Assembly (NCBI GenBank): GCA_900542185.1
Contig: UQMZ01000004.1
Location: 1 to 64,000 of the forward strand
DNA: 64,000 nt
Direction of reading: 5' to 3'
Origin: an uncultured Bacteroidales bacterium
GTDB lineage: Bacteria; Bacteroidota; Bacteroidia; Bacteroidales; Muribaculaceae
Shown here piece by piece: positions 1-8,960 of the stretch (position 1 is its first letter; the number at the start of each line of letters is the position of its first letter). Position numbers and translations under genes: made by a program. The notes under the pieces are model-generated. The model ran no database searches, was not told the origin of the DNA, and saw nothing but the letters and a program-made list of their open reading frames with translations.

Positions 1-49
1 ACGAGATGAGCGCTAGTCTCGTGGGCTCGGAGATGTGTATAAGAGACAG
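1..49. other. Illumina Nextera adapter contamination
   Basis: Bases 1-7 (ACGAGAT) match the end of the P7 primer, 8-15 (GAGCGCTA) are an 8-base i7 index, and 16-49 are the complete Nextera read-2 transposase adapter, beginning GTCTCGTGGGCTCGG and ending AGATGTGTATAAGAGACAG. The reverse complement of the index, TAGCGCTC, is one I recall from the Nextera XT set (N723). Genomic sequence begins at base 50. Read on the minus strand the adapter encodes the known database artefact LLYTSPSPRD. Confidence 0.97.
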
Positions 50-213
50 GCCATCACCTGACCCATATATTCCTTCGGATCCTTGCCGAAGTCTCCCGAC
101 GTGATTTTGTTGGGATCTTGGGGAGCCTGGTCCAGGTCGTTGACACAGCTTGCAAGTCCGGTCATCGACACCACAGCCAGTCCCAGCAGGAATTTATTTA
201 TATATGATTTCAT
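50..213 (-). CDS. SusD/RagB-family outer-membrane lipoprotein, N-terminal fragment
   Basis: Only about 54 N-terminal residues are present because the contig ends inside the gene. The start at 213 opens a lipoprotein signal peptide with lipobox LASC (Cys23), followed by an Asp/Gln/Pro-rich mature N-terminus typical of SusD proteins. SusD proteins sit on the outer face of the outer membrane and cap their SusC partner to capture oligosaccharides. It lies 27 bp downstream of the susC gene on the same strand, the normal susC-susD order. Any apparent stop near base 13 lies inside the adapter, so this gene should be annotated as partial at the contig edge. Family assignment rests on the signal peptide, the early mature sequence and the position after susC. 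Confidence 0.85.
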
Positions 214-240
214 ATTGATTTCCTTTAATAATGAGAGAAT

Positions 241-3200
241 TTAGAATGTGGCCATCACGCCGAGTGTAACCGATATAGGACGGGGATAGACATTGTTGTC
301 GATACCGTTGAACACCTCGGGATCCAGACCATTGTAGCCGGTGATGACGAAGGGATTCTGAACGGCGCCATACAGACGGACCGAAGGAATCTGGCCCTTG
401 ATGTCTCGCCAGGTGTAGCCCAACGTGATGTTGTCACAACGGAGGAAGCTGGCGTTACGCAGCCAGTAGTTGGACAGATATGTGTTGGTGGTCTGGCCGC
501 CCATGAACAGATGGTCGGCGTCAAGCAGGTTGTGTACGCCCGACGTGTTGTACATATCGGCGACTGTGGAGTGTGTCGAAAGCATGTCGTTGTAGACATA
601 GTTGCCGATGGAAGCGCGGAGCTGGAAGCCCAGGTCCCAACCCTTCCACGAGAAAGTGTTGTTCCATGCCATCGTGACTTTCGGGTCTTTGGAGTGACGG
701 AACACGCGATCGTTGTCGTCGATGGTGCCGTCGCCGTTCTGGTCAACGTAGCAGCCCTCGATAGGATCGCCGTTCTGATCGTAAACCTGCTCGTACAGAT
801 AGAATGTATATGCGGGATATCCCACCTTGTGAACCTGGACCTTGTTACCCGTACCGCCGGATATGTCGTCGCCGGCCAGCAGGAATGCGTTGGGATCGTC
901 GATAGAGTTCAGCTTGGTTATCTCGTTCTTGTTCCAGGCCACGTTCAGGCTTGTGGTCCATGTGAAGTTGTCGGTCACGACGGGCTTCGCGGTGATGGTG
1001 CCCTCGACACCGATGTTGCGGAGCGTACCGATGTTCTGGTTCATCATGTTGGAGGTGGCGGCACCCGGAGCGACGGTGGCGTAGCTCAGCAGGTCCTTCG
1101 ATTCACGCAGGTACCAGTCCAGGGCCAGGGTGATGCGGTTGTTGAGCCATCCCATGTCCAGACCGACGTTCCACGTAGTGGTCTCCTCCCACTTCAGGTT
1201 GGGATTGTAGATGCCGGGATACAAGGTATTGATCTGACCTTCGTATTTGCCGGTGTAAAGGTTCGGATACTTCGAGCCGTTGTTGGTGCTCTGCACGTAA
1301 ACGGGCATATAGTCGAAGAATCCGCCCACAGCCTGCTGACCGGTGACACCCCATCCCAAGCGGAGCTTGAACTCGTTCATGGTCTCGCGGGCCTTCTCGA
1401 AGAAGGGCATTTCTGTTATCTTCCATCCAAGGGCTACGGAGGGGAACAGACCCCAGCGGTTCTTCTTGCTGAAACGCGACGTACCGTCGTCACGCAGCGT
1501 GAAGGTCAACAGATATGTATCCTTGAATGTATAGTTCAGACGTCCGAAGAACGACACCAGCACCAGGTTGCCGTCGTCCCATCGTTTTTCGGGATTATAA
1601 TGATCGCCGGGATTGGGGGACTCGGGATTGATGGTCAGGACACCGTCGGTCTGGGCGGGCGAATAGAAGCCTTTGGTGGTGTAAACCGTACCGTTGTTGT
1701 GACCGAAGGCGTCGAAACGCTGCCAGGAGTAACCGGCCATTACGTCCAGATAGGACTGAATGGCCTGGAAGTCCTTCTTATAGTTCAGATAGAAATCCAG
1801 CAGGGTGTTGCGGCGCATCATATACTCATGATAGTTGGAGCCTGCACCCGACTTGTTGGTCTCGCTTCTCCATGCGCGGGGCGAGTTCTGGGCTATGTCC
1901 ACATTCTTGAACGCACGGCTCACATCGTAACCCAAGTTCAGGTTCAGGTGCAGCTCGGGAAGGAAATGGAGAGCATAGTCAATCTGTAAATTACCGTTGC
2001 TGCGGAAAATCTGGGATACATTGCGCTGATTTTCAATCATAGCCACCGGGTTGGTCGTACCGTTGGGATTGATCGCATTATAAATGCCGCTGGTAATCGT
2101 CGTGTACCCGTTATATAAATAAGGGAAGTCGGCGTTGCCGGAAGCGATGTTGGAATGCACGGGAAGCGTGGGGTCGAATGCGATGGCAGAGCCGATGGCA
2201 CCCTGGTCGGCGTCGCGGTTACGCAGATAGTAACCCTTGACGTTGGCGCTGACCTTCAACAGGCCGCCGAAGAACTCGGGATTCAGGTTGAAGCCTGCCG
2301 TGACACGCTGCATCTGAGAGTCCTTAATGATACCGTTGTTCATCGTGTACGAAGCGCTGACGCGGTAAGGCAGGAATCCGGCCTTGCCGCCGAGGCTCAG
2401 GTTATATTCCTGATTGAAGGAGGTGCGGAGCACTTTATTCTGCCAGTTTGTTTTGGCTGTGCCAAGCTGACGATAAAGATCGGAATCTTCGCCGTAATAC
2501 TTATGGGCAACCTCTCTGAAACGATCTGCGCTCATCACGTCCCAGGTGTTGCCGGGAGTGTTGACGGTGAAGTTGGCCGAGAAGTTGAGCTGCGGCTTGC
2601 CGCCCTTACCCTTCTTGGTGTTGATGATGATGACGCCGTTCGATGCACGGCTACCATAGATGGCTGTTGCGGAAGCATCCTTCAGGATGGTCATGGACTC
2701 GATGTTCTCGGGAGCAATCATGGCCAGAGGATTGGACATGCCGGTTATACCGTCGCTGCTCAAGGGCACACCGTCCAATACGATCAGAGGGTCGTTGGAT
2801 GCCGACAGCGAGGCACCGCCACGGATTCGGATAGCACCGCCGCCCTGGGGGTTACCGCCATCGGTCGTAACCACTACACCGGGGCTGGCGCCTACCAGCA
2901 GGTCCTGGGCCGATGTCGAGATTCCGGCCTCGACCGCATCGGGAGTGACAAGAGCCACCGAACCGGTGGCGTCCGATTTCTTGACGCTACCGTAACCGAT
3001 CACGACCGTCTCGGCCAGCATCGTGGCATTCTCCTTCATCACGATGTTCAGGTGGGTCTGCCCGTTGACGGACACATCCATCGGATCGTAGCCTACGTAA
3101 CTTACCGTTAATACGGCATTCGACGGTACCTCGATCGTGAAGTTACCATCGATGTCGGCGGCTGTTCCGTTAGAGGTGCCCTTCTCGATGATGGTCGCCC

Positions 3201-3339
3201 CTATCAGGTCTTCGCCTTGCTCGTCCGATACATGGCCTGTCACCGTGATCTTCTGAGCCAACGAGGGAAATGCTATCGCTAATAACATCACTGCTATCAG
3301 ACACATCCCCTTGTTCAGATGAAAACATAAGTTCTTCAT
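241..3339 (-). CDS. SusC/RagA-family TonB-dependent outer-membrane transporter
   Basis: A 1032-residue SusC-type receptor that imports oligosaccharides across the outer membrane using TonB energy. In order: signal peptide (about 1-29, ending SLAQ); a carboxypeptidase-regulatory-like domain (about 31-105) with GATIIEKGTSNGT and YVGYDP; a TonB-box-like stretch AETVVIGYGSVKK; the plug domain with IRIRGGASLSASNDPLIVLDG and LKDASATAIYGSRASNGVI; and a beta barrel ending in VTLGVMATF with a terminal Phe. The length is normal for the family. The susD gene follows after 27 bp and is cut by the contig end, so substrate-specific enzymes of this locus are not visible. Its promoter region at 3533-3605 carries a -7 box and GTTAA motifs like those in the second susC promoter. 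Confidence 0.96.
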   Translation of the reverse strand: MKNLCFHLNKGMCLIAVMLLAIAFPSLAQKITVTGHVSDEQGEDLIGATIIEKGTSNGTAADIDGNFTIEVPSNAVLTVSYVGYDPMDVSVNGQTHLNIVMKENATMLAETVVIGYGSVKKSDATGSVALVTPDAVEAGISTSAQDLLVGASPGVVVTTDGGNPQGGGAIRIRGGASLSASNDPLIVLDGVPLSSDGITGMSNPLAMIAPENIESMTILKDASATAIYGSRASNGVIIINTKKGKGGKPQLNFSANFTVNTPGNTWDVMSADRFREVAHKYYGEDSDLYRQLGTAKTNWQNKVLRTSFNQEYNLSLGGKAGFLPYRVSASYTMNNGIIKDSQMQRVTAGFNLNPEFFGGLLKVSANVKGYYLRNRDADQGAIGSAIAFDPTLPVHSNIASGNADFPYLYNGYTTITSGIYNAINPNGTTNPVAMIENQRNVSQIFRSNGNLQIDYALHFLPELHLNLNLGYDVSRAFKNVDIAQNSPRAWRSETNKSGAGSNYHEYMMRRNTLLDFYLNYKKDFQAIQSYLDVMAGYSWQRFDAFGHNNGTVYTTKGFYSPAQTDGVLTINPESPNPGDHYNPEKRWDDGNLVLVSFFGRLNYTFKDTYLLTFTLRDDGTSRFSKKNRWGLFPSVALGWKITEMPFFEKARETMNEFKLRLGWGVTGQQAVGGFFDYMPVYVQSTNNGSKYPNLYTGKYEGQINTLYPGIYNPNLKWEETTTWNVGLDMGWLNNRITLALDWYLRESKDLLSYATVAPGAATSNMMNQNIGTLRNIGVEGTITAKPVVTDNFTWTTSLNVAWNKNEITKLNSIDDPNAFLLAGDDISGGTGNKVQVHKVGYPAYTFYLYEQVYDQNGDPIEGCYVDQNGDGTIDDNDRVFRHSKDPKVTMAWNNTFSWKGWDLGFQLRASIGNYVYNDMLSTHSTVADMYNTSGVHNLLDADHLFMGGQTTNTYLSNYWLRNASFLRCDNITLGYTWRDIKGQIPSVRLYGAVQNPFVITGYNGLDPEVFNGIDNNVYPRPISVTLGVMATF

Positions 3340-3532
3340 GCAGGAATATGTTTTAGTTTTACATTGGGTTATATTCTTCTCCTATGTCGCGTTTCTCACG
3401 TCCGTCCTAACAACGAACTTTAGATTAAGTATCTATATATCTGGTTGTTGAAAACTATCCAAGCTTTTTCATGGTCCGTGGAGAGAGAAGGATTGCGCCA
3501 GTATCCAACTTGGTCGTTTGCATTAATGCTTA

Positions 3533-3605
3533 CAAAAGTAACGATTAAGTACTAATAATTGTAAAAATGCGCAAAGGTTAACACTGTTAATTAACAGTTG
3601 TTAAT
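3533..3605 (-). promoter_or_regulatory. susC promoter with palindromic GTTAA motif cluster
   Basis: On the minus strand TACTTTTG (3540-3533) fits the Bacteroidetes -7 consensus TAnnTTTG; no TTTG is seen at the usual -33 distance. Upstream lies a motif cluster: GGTTAAC (3577-3582 region), the 16-bp perfect palindrome ACTGTTAATTAACAGT (3583-3598) and GTTAAT (3600-3605). A weak -33 with motifs just upstream suggests activator-dependent expression. The leader to the susC start is roughly 190 nt, and nothing else is seen between 3340 and 3532. Confidence 0.55.
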
Positions 3606-3619
3606 ATTTCGCCACGCCT

Positions 3620-4807
3620 TCACAGGCGCCACGCCGACCGCACTTTGCGCCGCACGGCCACTATATTGAACGCCACGATCAGGCCCGTCAGCACCAGGCC
3701 CGTCAGCACCGACACAAGAACTCCCTCTGGCTCGGCACCAAGTCCGGTGATGGCGCCGAGGTACGACCACCGCATGGCGAACATGCCGCCGAGTGCCAAT
3801 ACATACGCCGCCACCGACGACACGGCCACGAGCTTAATATACGGCGCTCCGACGGTGCGCAGGTCATAGCCTAACATCAGCAGTGCGTGCAGTTTGTCGC
3901 GGTTCTTCTCCATGATCAGCGACACCGACAGCAACAGGATAAAGAAGCTGAGCAACGTAATGACGCCTCCTATCACCAGGATTATACCGGTCACTACCTT
4001 CAGCAGGAAGCTGGCCTGACTGGCGCTCTTGTCGCCGGCCATTTCCCAGCCGTGTTCCTCCAAGAATGGCGCGATGGCCACGTCGCCGGGGCTGCTCACG
4101 TCCACTATGACGCGCTGCGGCAGCTTCTCCGTGCCGTCGCCCAGCTCGCGGTTGGCTTCCTGCAGGAAACCCTCGGGCACCAGGATGGTGTTCAGACGGT
4201 TGGAGTAACCGGCTATATGGCCGTGCATCTCCTTGCGGCGCATCCCTGACTCGTCGGTCAGCACCAATGTCATGGGGATGCCGCTCATTATTCCCTCTGA
4301 CATACGGGGCAGCCCGGCCGAGCCGGCGAAGCCGAAGTTATACAGCGTCAGATAGTCCTTGCTTATGATGACGGGCACGTCGTCGCTGCCGGGACGCCAC
4401 GACCACTGCGACGAGGGCACGTCCACGAATTTGTCGGGGATGGATTCGAAGAACATGTACGTGCTCATGCTGTGGCTACCCCCCTGCACGGACATGTATG
4501 CCTTGAAATTGTTGGAGGTGAACAGGCCCACGTCCCTGACCCACGGCTGACGGCGCAGGTCGTCGATTTCTGCCTGCGTGAATCCCTGATCGGCACCCTC
4601 TAAGGTCTGGCGCGAGGTCACCTTCTTGTTCAGCACCAGATAGTCGGTGGATATGAACGAGTCGTCGGCCTCCCAAATGCCCCGGGCGTCCTGATAGAAC
4701 TGCAGGCCGCCCAACACGATGGCCAGCCCGATGAAATTGGATATCACGAAACCCACGATGCGCGGCACCGAGGTGTTTTTCCGCAACAGTCTGCTTACGA
4801 GTTTCAT
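3620..4807 (-). CDS. ABC transporter permease (FtsX/MacB-like)
   Basis: A 395-residue integral inner-membrane protein. It has one N-terminal membrane segment (about 17-37, IVGFVISNFIGLAIVLGGL), a large extracytoplasmic domain (about 40-265), and three C-terminal membrane segments separated by a cytoplasmic loop with NRDKLHALLMLGYDLRTVGAPY, the FtsX-like arrangement. Such permeases pair with a dimeric ATPase either to export substrates or to drive envelope work mechanically. The ATPase gene lies immediately upstream and its stop overlaps this start by 4 bp (ATGA), so the two are translationally coupled. No periplasmic adaptor gene is next to it, so it is not a classical MacAB system. The substrate cannot be read from the sequence. 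Confidence 0.8.
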   Translation of the reverse strand: MKLVSRLLRKNTSVPRIVGFVISNFIGLAIVLGGLQFYQDARGIWEADDSFISTDYLVLNKKVTSRQTLEGADQGFTQAEIDDLRRQPWVRDVGLFTSNNFKAYMSVQGGSHSMSTYMFFESIPDKFVDVPSSQWSWRPGSDDVPVIISKDYLTLYNFGFAGSAGLPRMSEGIMSGIPMTLVLTDESGMRRKEMHGHIAGYSNRLNTILVPEGFLQEANRELGDGTEKLPQRVIVDVSSPGDVAIAPFLEEHGWEMAGDKSASQASFLLKVVTGIILVIGGVITLLSFFILLLSVSLIMEKNRDKLHALLMLGYDLRTVGAPYIKLVAVSSVAAYVLALGGMFAMRWSYLGAITGLGAEPEGVLVSVLTGLVLTGLIVAFNIVAVRRKVRSAWRL

Positions 4808-5472
4808 AGATGCATTCGTTTGTTATAGTCGAGCAGCAGGTGGTTGCCTACGCTTGTCGAGATAATGCCGGCACCCTGCCGTTTGGCCTCCTCGGCTATG
4901 ATTTCGGCAGCGATGCGGTTGTTCTCCTCGTCCAGGTGCGACACCGGTTCGTCGAGCAGGATGAAGTCGAAGGGCTGGCACAGGGCGCGGATTATGGCCA
5001 GGCGCTGCTGCTGCCCTATCGACATGCGGCCGGCGGGATAATCGCGACGGAACAGTATGCCCAGCCGGCGCATCCACTCCTCTATCTGCGCCGGCCCGGC
5101 ATGGTCGGTAAGTGAATTCTTGAGCTGTATGTTGTCCCAGGCCGAAAGCTCGGGAAACAGGGAGAGTTCCTGAGGGAGATAGGCAATGTTTACGCGGCGT
5201 ACGCGCTGCCAGTCGTCGGGACTGAGTCCTGACACGTCACGGCCGTTGAACAGCAGCGTGCCTTCGTAGTCGGTGCGCGCTCCGAATATATAGGAGCACA
5301 TCGACGACTTGCCGCCGCCCGACGCGGCCTCAACCAATACGCTCTCGCCCCGGCGAAACGTCAGGTCGGCGTTCCACACCTCCGAGGCGGGGATGCTCTC
5401 GCCCTTGAACACGCGGGGCAGCATGCCACGCAGCGTGATGCTCTCAAGCGGACTGAACTCCATCCCTTTCAT
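4804..5472 (-). CDS. ABC transporter ATP-binding protein
   Basis: A 222-residue cytoplasmic ATPase partner of the permease encoded next to it. Seen: a Walker A-like AASGGGKSS (about 49-57) in which the usual first glycine is alanine, a signature motif MSIGQQQR in place of LSGGQ, and a Walker B FILLDEPVSHLDEE with the catalytic Glu. The C-terminal H-loop region is present (STSVGNH). The deviations in the two nucleotide-binding motifs are modest and the key Lys, Gln and Glu residues are kept, so it should be active. The start could be 5472 or the Met three codons later. It lies 54 bp downstream of the DUF4836-like lipoprotein gene and may share its transcript. Confidence 0.88.
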   Translation of the reverse strand: MKGMEFSPLESITLRGMLPRVFKGESIPASEVWNADLTFRRGESVLVEAASGGGKSSMCSYIFGARTDYEGTLLFNGRDVSGLSPDDWQRVRRVNIAYLPQELSLFPELSAWDNIQLKNSLTDHAGPAQIEEWMRRLGILFRRDYPAGRMSIGQQQRLAIIRALCQPFDFILLDEPVSHLDEENNRIAAEIIAEEAKRQGAGIISTSVGNHLLLDYNKRMHL

Positions 5473-5526
5473 TATCCTTATCTCCTTCTTCCTTATTGCA
5501 GTATTGCGACCTGTCCGGTCGTGGGG

Positions 5527-6849
5527 TCAATTCATGCTTAAAATCAGCGCCTTAACCGCATTGACATTCTGGTCTTTCGTCTCCGTCTCGCATTCCAGGA
5601 TGACGCTGCCCGATTTTGGCACCAATTTGACGGTCACGAATTTCAGGGCGTTGTTCTCGCCGGGATTCTTGATGAAATCGGACGAAAGCACCACGCCCAT
5701 GATGGAGCCCTTGAGTTTCTGACCCATCAGTGCGGGGCTGTTGGCGCCGGTCATGGTGCCGCGCTCGAATGTCACGAGTTTGCCCTGCTTGGCGGGACGG
5801 CAGTCCATCTCGTTCAGCAGACCCATCAGGTCGGACGTGCTGCCGTCGTTGGTCTGGATGGCTCCCTGATACGCGCCCTTGTCCTCACCTCCGACGGATA
5901 CCGCCACGGTGCCGTCGATCGAGCCGAGTGCGCCGAACACCACCGACAGCATCGACAGCTGGCCCTTGGTGTGCTCCTGCAGCTGCTTCACCAGCTTGGC
6001 GGGAACGGCAATGCCGATCACGCCATCGGCGTTGGCCTTCAGGTCGTTGAACAGCGAGGTGTCAAGTTTCTCGGAAGCATACAGGAATTTGGCGTCATTA
6101 CCCTTGTCGTTGAGGATATGGGCAGTCAGCTTCATCATGCCTTTCTCGAAATTCATGGTGAACGATGCGAAATTGGCGTCCTCGAACACGGTGCTTGTCA
6201 TCATCTTGACCACAGCGCGCTGCTGGAACGGTGTGTTGGCGGTGTTCATCACGCCCGCCAGGTCGCACCACCCCGACACCTCGGCATCGCCGTTGGTAAG
6301 AATCTTGCTGAAATTGCCGGAAGCGAACGACTGTTTGTCGCTCAGGGCCATGTATTCGCGGATCTTGTCGGGATCGATGGTGCTGCCGCCCGAGCCGAGA
6401 ATCCAGAACTGATTGCCGGACATGGCCATGTCGCCGGCGTGGCTTACGCCGTTGCTTTCCTCCACGGGCTGTCCGGACTTCTTCTGCATCCATGCCTTGA
6501 ATTTATCCGTGTCGGTCAGGAATCCGGTCAGATATACCTTGTATCCGTCGCCGAACGCCACGAATGCCGAAGGTTCGACACCGGTATCGCCGTTCAACGC
6601 CTGCATGAATTCCTGATTCGACGAGTTTTTGTCCAGAGCCGCCTTCAGGTCGGCGTCAAGCTCTATCCTGCCATCTTTGACCTTGGCCCCGGCCTTGTCA
6701 AGAAGCGACTCGACATCGACCTGCACTACGAACGACGCCGTGTTGGGTACTTTCTGCAGCAGTTCCTCCACTTCCGCGCCGCCGTTCTTGCGGCAGGAGG
6801 CAAACGAGAGCGCCAGCAGTAGGGCGCAAAGATAGCATATTTTTTTCAT
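5527..6849 (-). CDS. DUF4836-like lipoprotein
   Basis: A 440-residue exported lipoprotein with signal peptide and lipobox SFASC (Cys19). The mature part begins with a segment VEELLQKVPNTASFVVQVDVESLLDKAG, which resembles Bacteroidales proteins annotated DUF4836; I make that link from memory of the family's N-terminus and its lineage. The family has no established function. No enzymatic motif is seen; the sequence alternates short beta-rich and helical stretches. Transcribed from just downstream of tRNA-Tyr toward an ABC ATPase and permease, it could supply an envelope component of that transporter, but only gene order supports this. Confidence 0.65.
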   Translation of the reverse strand: MKKICYLCALLLALSFASCRKNGGAEVEELLQKVPNTASFVVQVDVESLLDKAGAKVKDGRIELDADLKAALDKNSSNQEFMQALNGDTGVEPSAFVAFGDGYKVYLTGFLTDTDKFKAWMQKKSGQPVEESNGVSHAGDMAMSGNQFWILGSGGSTIDPDKIREYMALSDKQSFASGNFSKILTNGDAEVSGWCDLAGVMNTANTPFQQRAVVKMMTSTVFEDANFASFTMNFEKGMMKLTAHILNDKGNDAKFLYASEKLDTSLFNDLKANADGVIGIAVPAKLVKQLQEHTKGQLSMLSVVFGALGSIDGTVAVSVGGEDKGAYQGAIQTNDGSTSDLMGLLNEMDCRPAKQGKLVTFERGTMTGANSPALMGQKLKGSIMGVVLSSDFIKNPGENNALKFVTVKLVPKSGSVILECETETKDQNVNAVKALILSMN

Positions 6850-6871
6850 AGCCTGTGGTTTAGGTTTATAC

Positions 6872-6904
6872 TAAAAAAACTAAGGGCGTCCTCGCGAACG
6901 CCCT
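6872..6904 (-). terminator. Rho-independent terminator of tRNA-Tyr
   Basis: On the minus strand a 7-bp stem AGGGCGT/ACGCCCT (arms 6898-6904 and 6883-6889) with an 8-base loop is followed by a run of U (6879-6873). It sits about 30 bp after the 3' end of the tRNA. Confidence 0.85.
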
Positions 6905-6933
6905 GTAGTTGTATATCGCTGTTTTAATTTGAG

Positions 6934-7016
6934 TGGGTGGAGATGGATTCGAACCACCGTAGGCGTAAGCCAGCAGATTTACAGTCTGCCCCATTTGGCC
7001 ACTCTGGTATCCACCC
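6934..7016 (-). tRNA. tRNA-Tyr (anticodon GTA)
   Basis: An 83-nt class II tRNA. The acceptor arms GGGTGGA (7016-7010) and TCCACCC (6941-6935) pair perfectly with discriminator A at 6934. The anticodon loop CTGTAAA contains GTA, the T loop reads GGTTCGAATCC, and there is a long variable arm as expected for tRNA-Tyr in bacteria. CCA is not encoded. A good -33/-7 promoter lies upstream and a terminator downstream, so it is a single-gene transcript. Confidence 0.97.
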
Positions 7017-7036
7017 GGGCTTATGTCTTTGCGCTG

Positions 7037-7067
7037 CAAAGTTAACACTTTTTTTGTTTCCCGCAAA
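7037..7067 (-). promoter_or_regulatory. Bacteroidetes-type promoter of tRNA-Tyr
   Basis: On the minus strand TTTG (7067-7064), a 19-nt spacer and TAACTTTG (7044-7037) match the Bacteroidetes -33/-7 consensus fully. The tRNA starts about 20 nt downstream of the -7 box. Confidence 0.85.
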
Positions 7068-7169
7068 ATTTCGCATCAGGAATTATACTTTTCACTCTTT
7101 TTTTGATTTCGGGACGCCAATATTAAGGAATTTTTTCTTTATAATGATGCGCAATTAACTTTTTTTCGT

Positions 7170-7337
7170 TAACTTTGCAGACTGAAAAAGGTTATAAATA
7201 TAACAATGACTGCGACCTGACAGGACCCGTCGTTTTCCGGCCGCAATCAACCCGGAGGCACCCTCCTCTGAAAAGACAAGGCATGACGAATGCAAGGAAC
7301 AAAATATAACAAAAACCCAAAATAATAATTATCTGTT
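7170..7337 (+). promoter_or_regulatory. pckA promoter and long leader
   Basis: TAACTTTG (7170-7177) fits the -7 consensus; no TTTG is found at -33. The predicted leader of about 150 nt contains a small GC hairpin near GGAGGCACCCTCC and ends in an A-rich stretch (from about 7299) immediately before the start codon, a feature common at highly translated Bacteroides genes. The leader length leaves room for post-transcriptional control, but no known riboswitch was recognised. Confidence 0.6.
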
Positions 7338-8942
7338 ATGGATACACTTAACCTGTCGCAGTACGGCATTAAGGATGTAAAGAAAATCATCCACAATCCG
7401 AGTTATGATGAGCTGTTCAAGGACGAAACGAACCCCAGCCTGGAAGGCTACGAGAAGGGCTACGTTACCGACCTTGGCGCCGTAGACGTATTCACCGGCG
7501 TATACACCGGCCGTTCGCCTAAGGACAAGTACATCGTTAAGGACGAGGTTTCCGAGGACACCGTATGGTGGACAACCGAAGAGTATAAGAACGACAACCA
7601 CCCCATGACCACCGAGGTATGGGACAAGATTCGCGAGAAGGCTGTAAAGGAGCTGAGCGACAAGACCCTGTACGTGGTTGACTGCTTCTGCGGCGCCAAC
7701 GCCAACACCCGCATCGCAGTGCGCTTCATCATGGAGGTGGCATGGCAGGCTCACTTCGTGACCAACATGTTCATCCGTCCCACCGAGGAGGAGCTGAAGC
7801 ACTTCGAGCCCAACTTCGTTGTGCTGAACGCTTCGAAGGCTAAATGCGAGGACTACAAGGAACTCGGCCTCCACAGCGAGACTGTAGTGGCATTCAACAT
7901 CAAGCAGCGCGAGCAGGTGATCCTGAACACCTGGTACGGCGGCGAGATGAAGAAGGGTATGTTCTCGATGATGAACTACTTCAACCCCCTGCGCGGCATC
8001 GCTTCGATGCACTGCTCGGCCAACACCAACATGGACGAGACCGAGACCGCTATCTTCTTCGGCCTCTCCGGCACAGGCAAGACCACTCTGTCCACCGACC
8101 CGAAGCGTAAGCTGATCGGCGACGACGAGCACGGATGGGACGACGAGGGCGTGTTCAACTACGAGGGCGGCTGCTACGCCAAGGTGATCAACCTCGACCC
8201 CGAAAGCGAGCCCGACATCTACAACGCCATCACTCGCGACGCCCTGCTTGAGAACGTTACCGTTCGTCCCGACGGAACATGCGACTTCGCCGACAAGAGC
8301 GTGACGGAGAACACCCGCGTTTCCTATCCTATCTACCACATCAAGAACATCGTCAAGCCCGTCAGCAAGGGTCCGGCCGCTAAGCAGGTTATCTTCCTGA
8401 GCGCCGACGCATTCGGTGTTCTGCCTCCCGTTGCCATCCTCGACCACGAGCAGGCCAAGTACTACTTCCTGAGCGGCTTCACCGCCAAGCTGGCAGGTAC
8501 GGAGCGCGGTATCACAGAGCCCACGCCCACATTCTCGGCTTGCTTCGGCCAGGCCTTCCTGGAGCTGCACCCCACCAAGTATGCCGAGGAGCTGGTTAAG
8601 AAGATGAAGCTGAGCGGCGCCAACGCTTACCTCGTGAACACAGGCTGGAACGGTACCGGCAAGCGTATCTCCATCCGCGACACACGCGGCATCATCGACG
8701 ACATCCTGAACGGTGACATCGACAAGGCTCCCACAAAGAAGCTGCCCTACTTCAACTTCACCATCCCCACGGAGCTTCCCGGTGTAGACACCAAGATCCT
8801 CGATCCGCGCGACACATACGCCGATCCCGCAGAGTGGGACAAGAAGGCCAAGGAACTGGCCGGCATGTTCATCAAGAACTTCAAGAAGTTCGAGAACAAC
8901 GAGGCCGGCAAGGCTCTGGTTGCCGCCGGTCCTCAGCTCTGA
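7338..8942 (+). CDS. pckA: Phosphoenolpyruvate carboxykinase (ATP)
   Basis: A 534-residue cytoplasmic enzyme interconverting oxaloacetate and phosphoenolpyruvate with ADP/ATP. In gut Bacteroidales it generally runs toward carboxylation, feeding the succinate and propionate branch. The P-loop GLSGTGKT lies at 242-249, followed by the kinase-2 region IGDDEHGWDDEGVFNYEGGC, and the substrate-binding GRSPKDKYIV lies near the N-terminus. The full length equals the family norm. It is monocistronic: a -7 box and long leader upstream, a strong terminator 18 bp after the stop. The codon use is strongly biased to C-ending codons and the start is preceded by an A-rich leader, both consistent with high expression. 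Confidence 0.98.
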   Translation: MDTLNLSQYGIKDVKKIIHNPSYDELFKDETNPSLEGYEKGYVTDLGAVDVFTGVYTGRSPKDKYIVKDEVSEDTVWWTTEEYKNDNHPMTTEVWDKIREKAVKELSDKTLYVVDCFCGANANTRIAVRFIMEVAWQAHFVTNMFIRPTEEELKHFEPNFVVLNASKAKCEDYKELGLHSETVVAFNIKQREQVILNTWYGGEMKKGMFSMMNYFNPLRGIASMHCSANTNMDETETAIFFGLSGTGKTTLSTDPKRKLIGDDEHGWDDEGVFNYEGGCYAKVINLDPESEPDIYNAITRDALLENVTVRPDGTCDFADKSVTENTRVSYPIYHIKNIVKPVSKGPAAKQVIFLSADAFGVLPPVAILDHEQAKYYFLSGFTAKLAGTERGITEPTPTFSACFGQAFLELHPTKYAEELVKKMKLSGANAYLVNTGWNGTGKRISIRDTRGIIDDILNGDIDKAPTKKLPYFNFTIPTELPGVDTKILDPRDTYADPAEWDKKAKELAGMFIKNFKKFENNEAGKALVAAGPQL

Positions 8943-8960
8943 TAAGTCATAACCCCTATA

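Noticed and set aside
13..213. A complete 66-residue protein at the contig start
   Set aside because: Its C-terminal ~11 residues and stop are encoded by sequencing adapter; only bases 50-213 are genomic and they are the start of a SusD gene.
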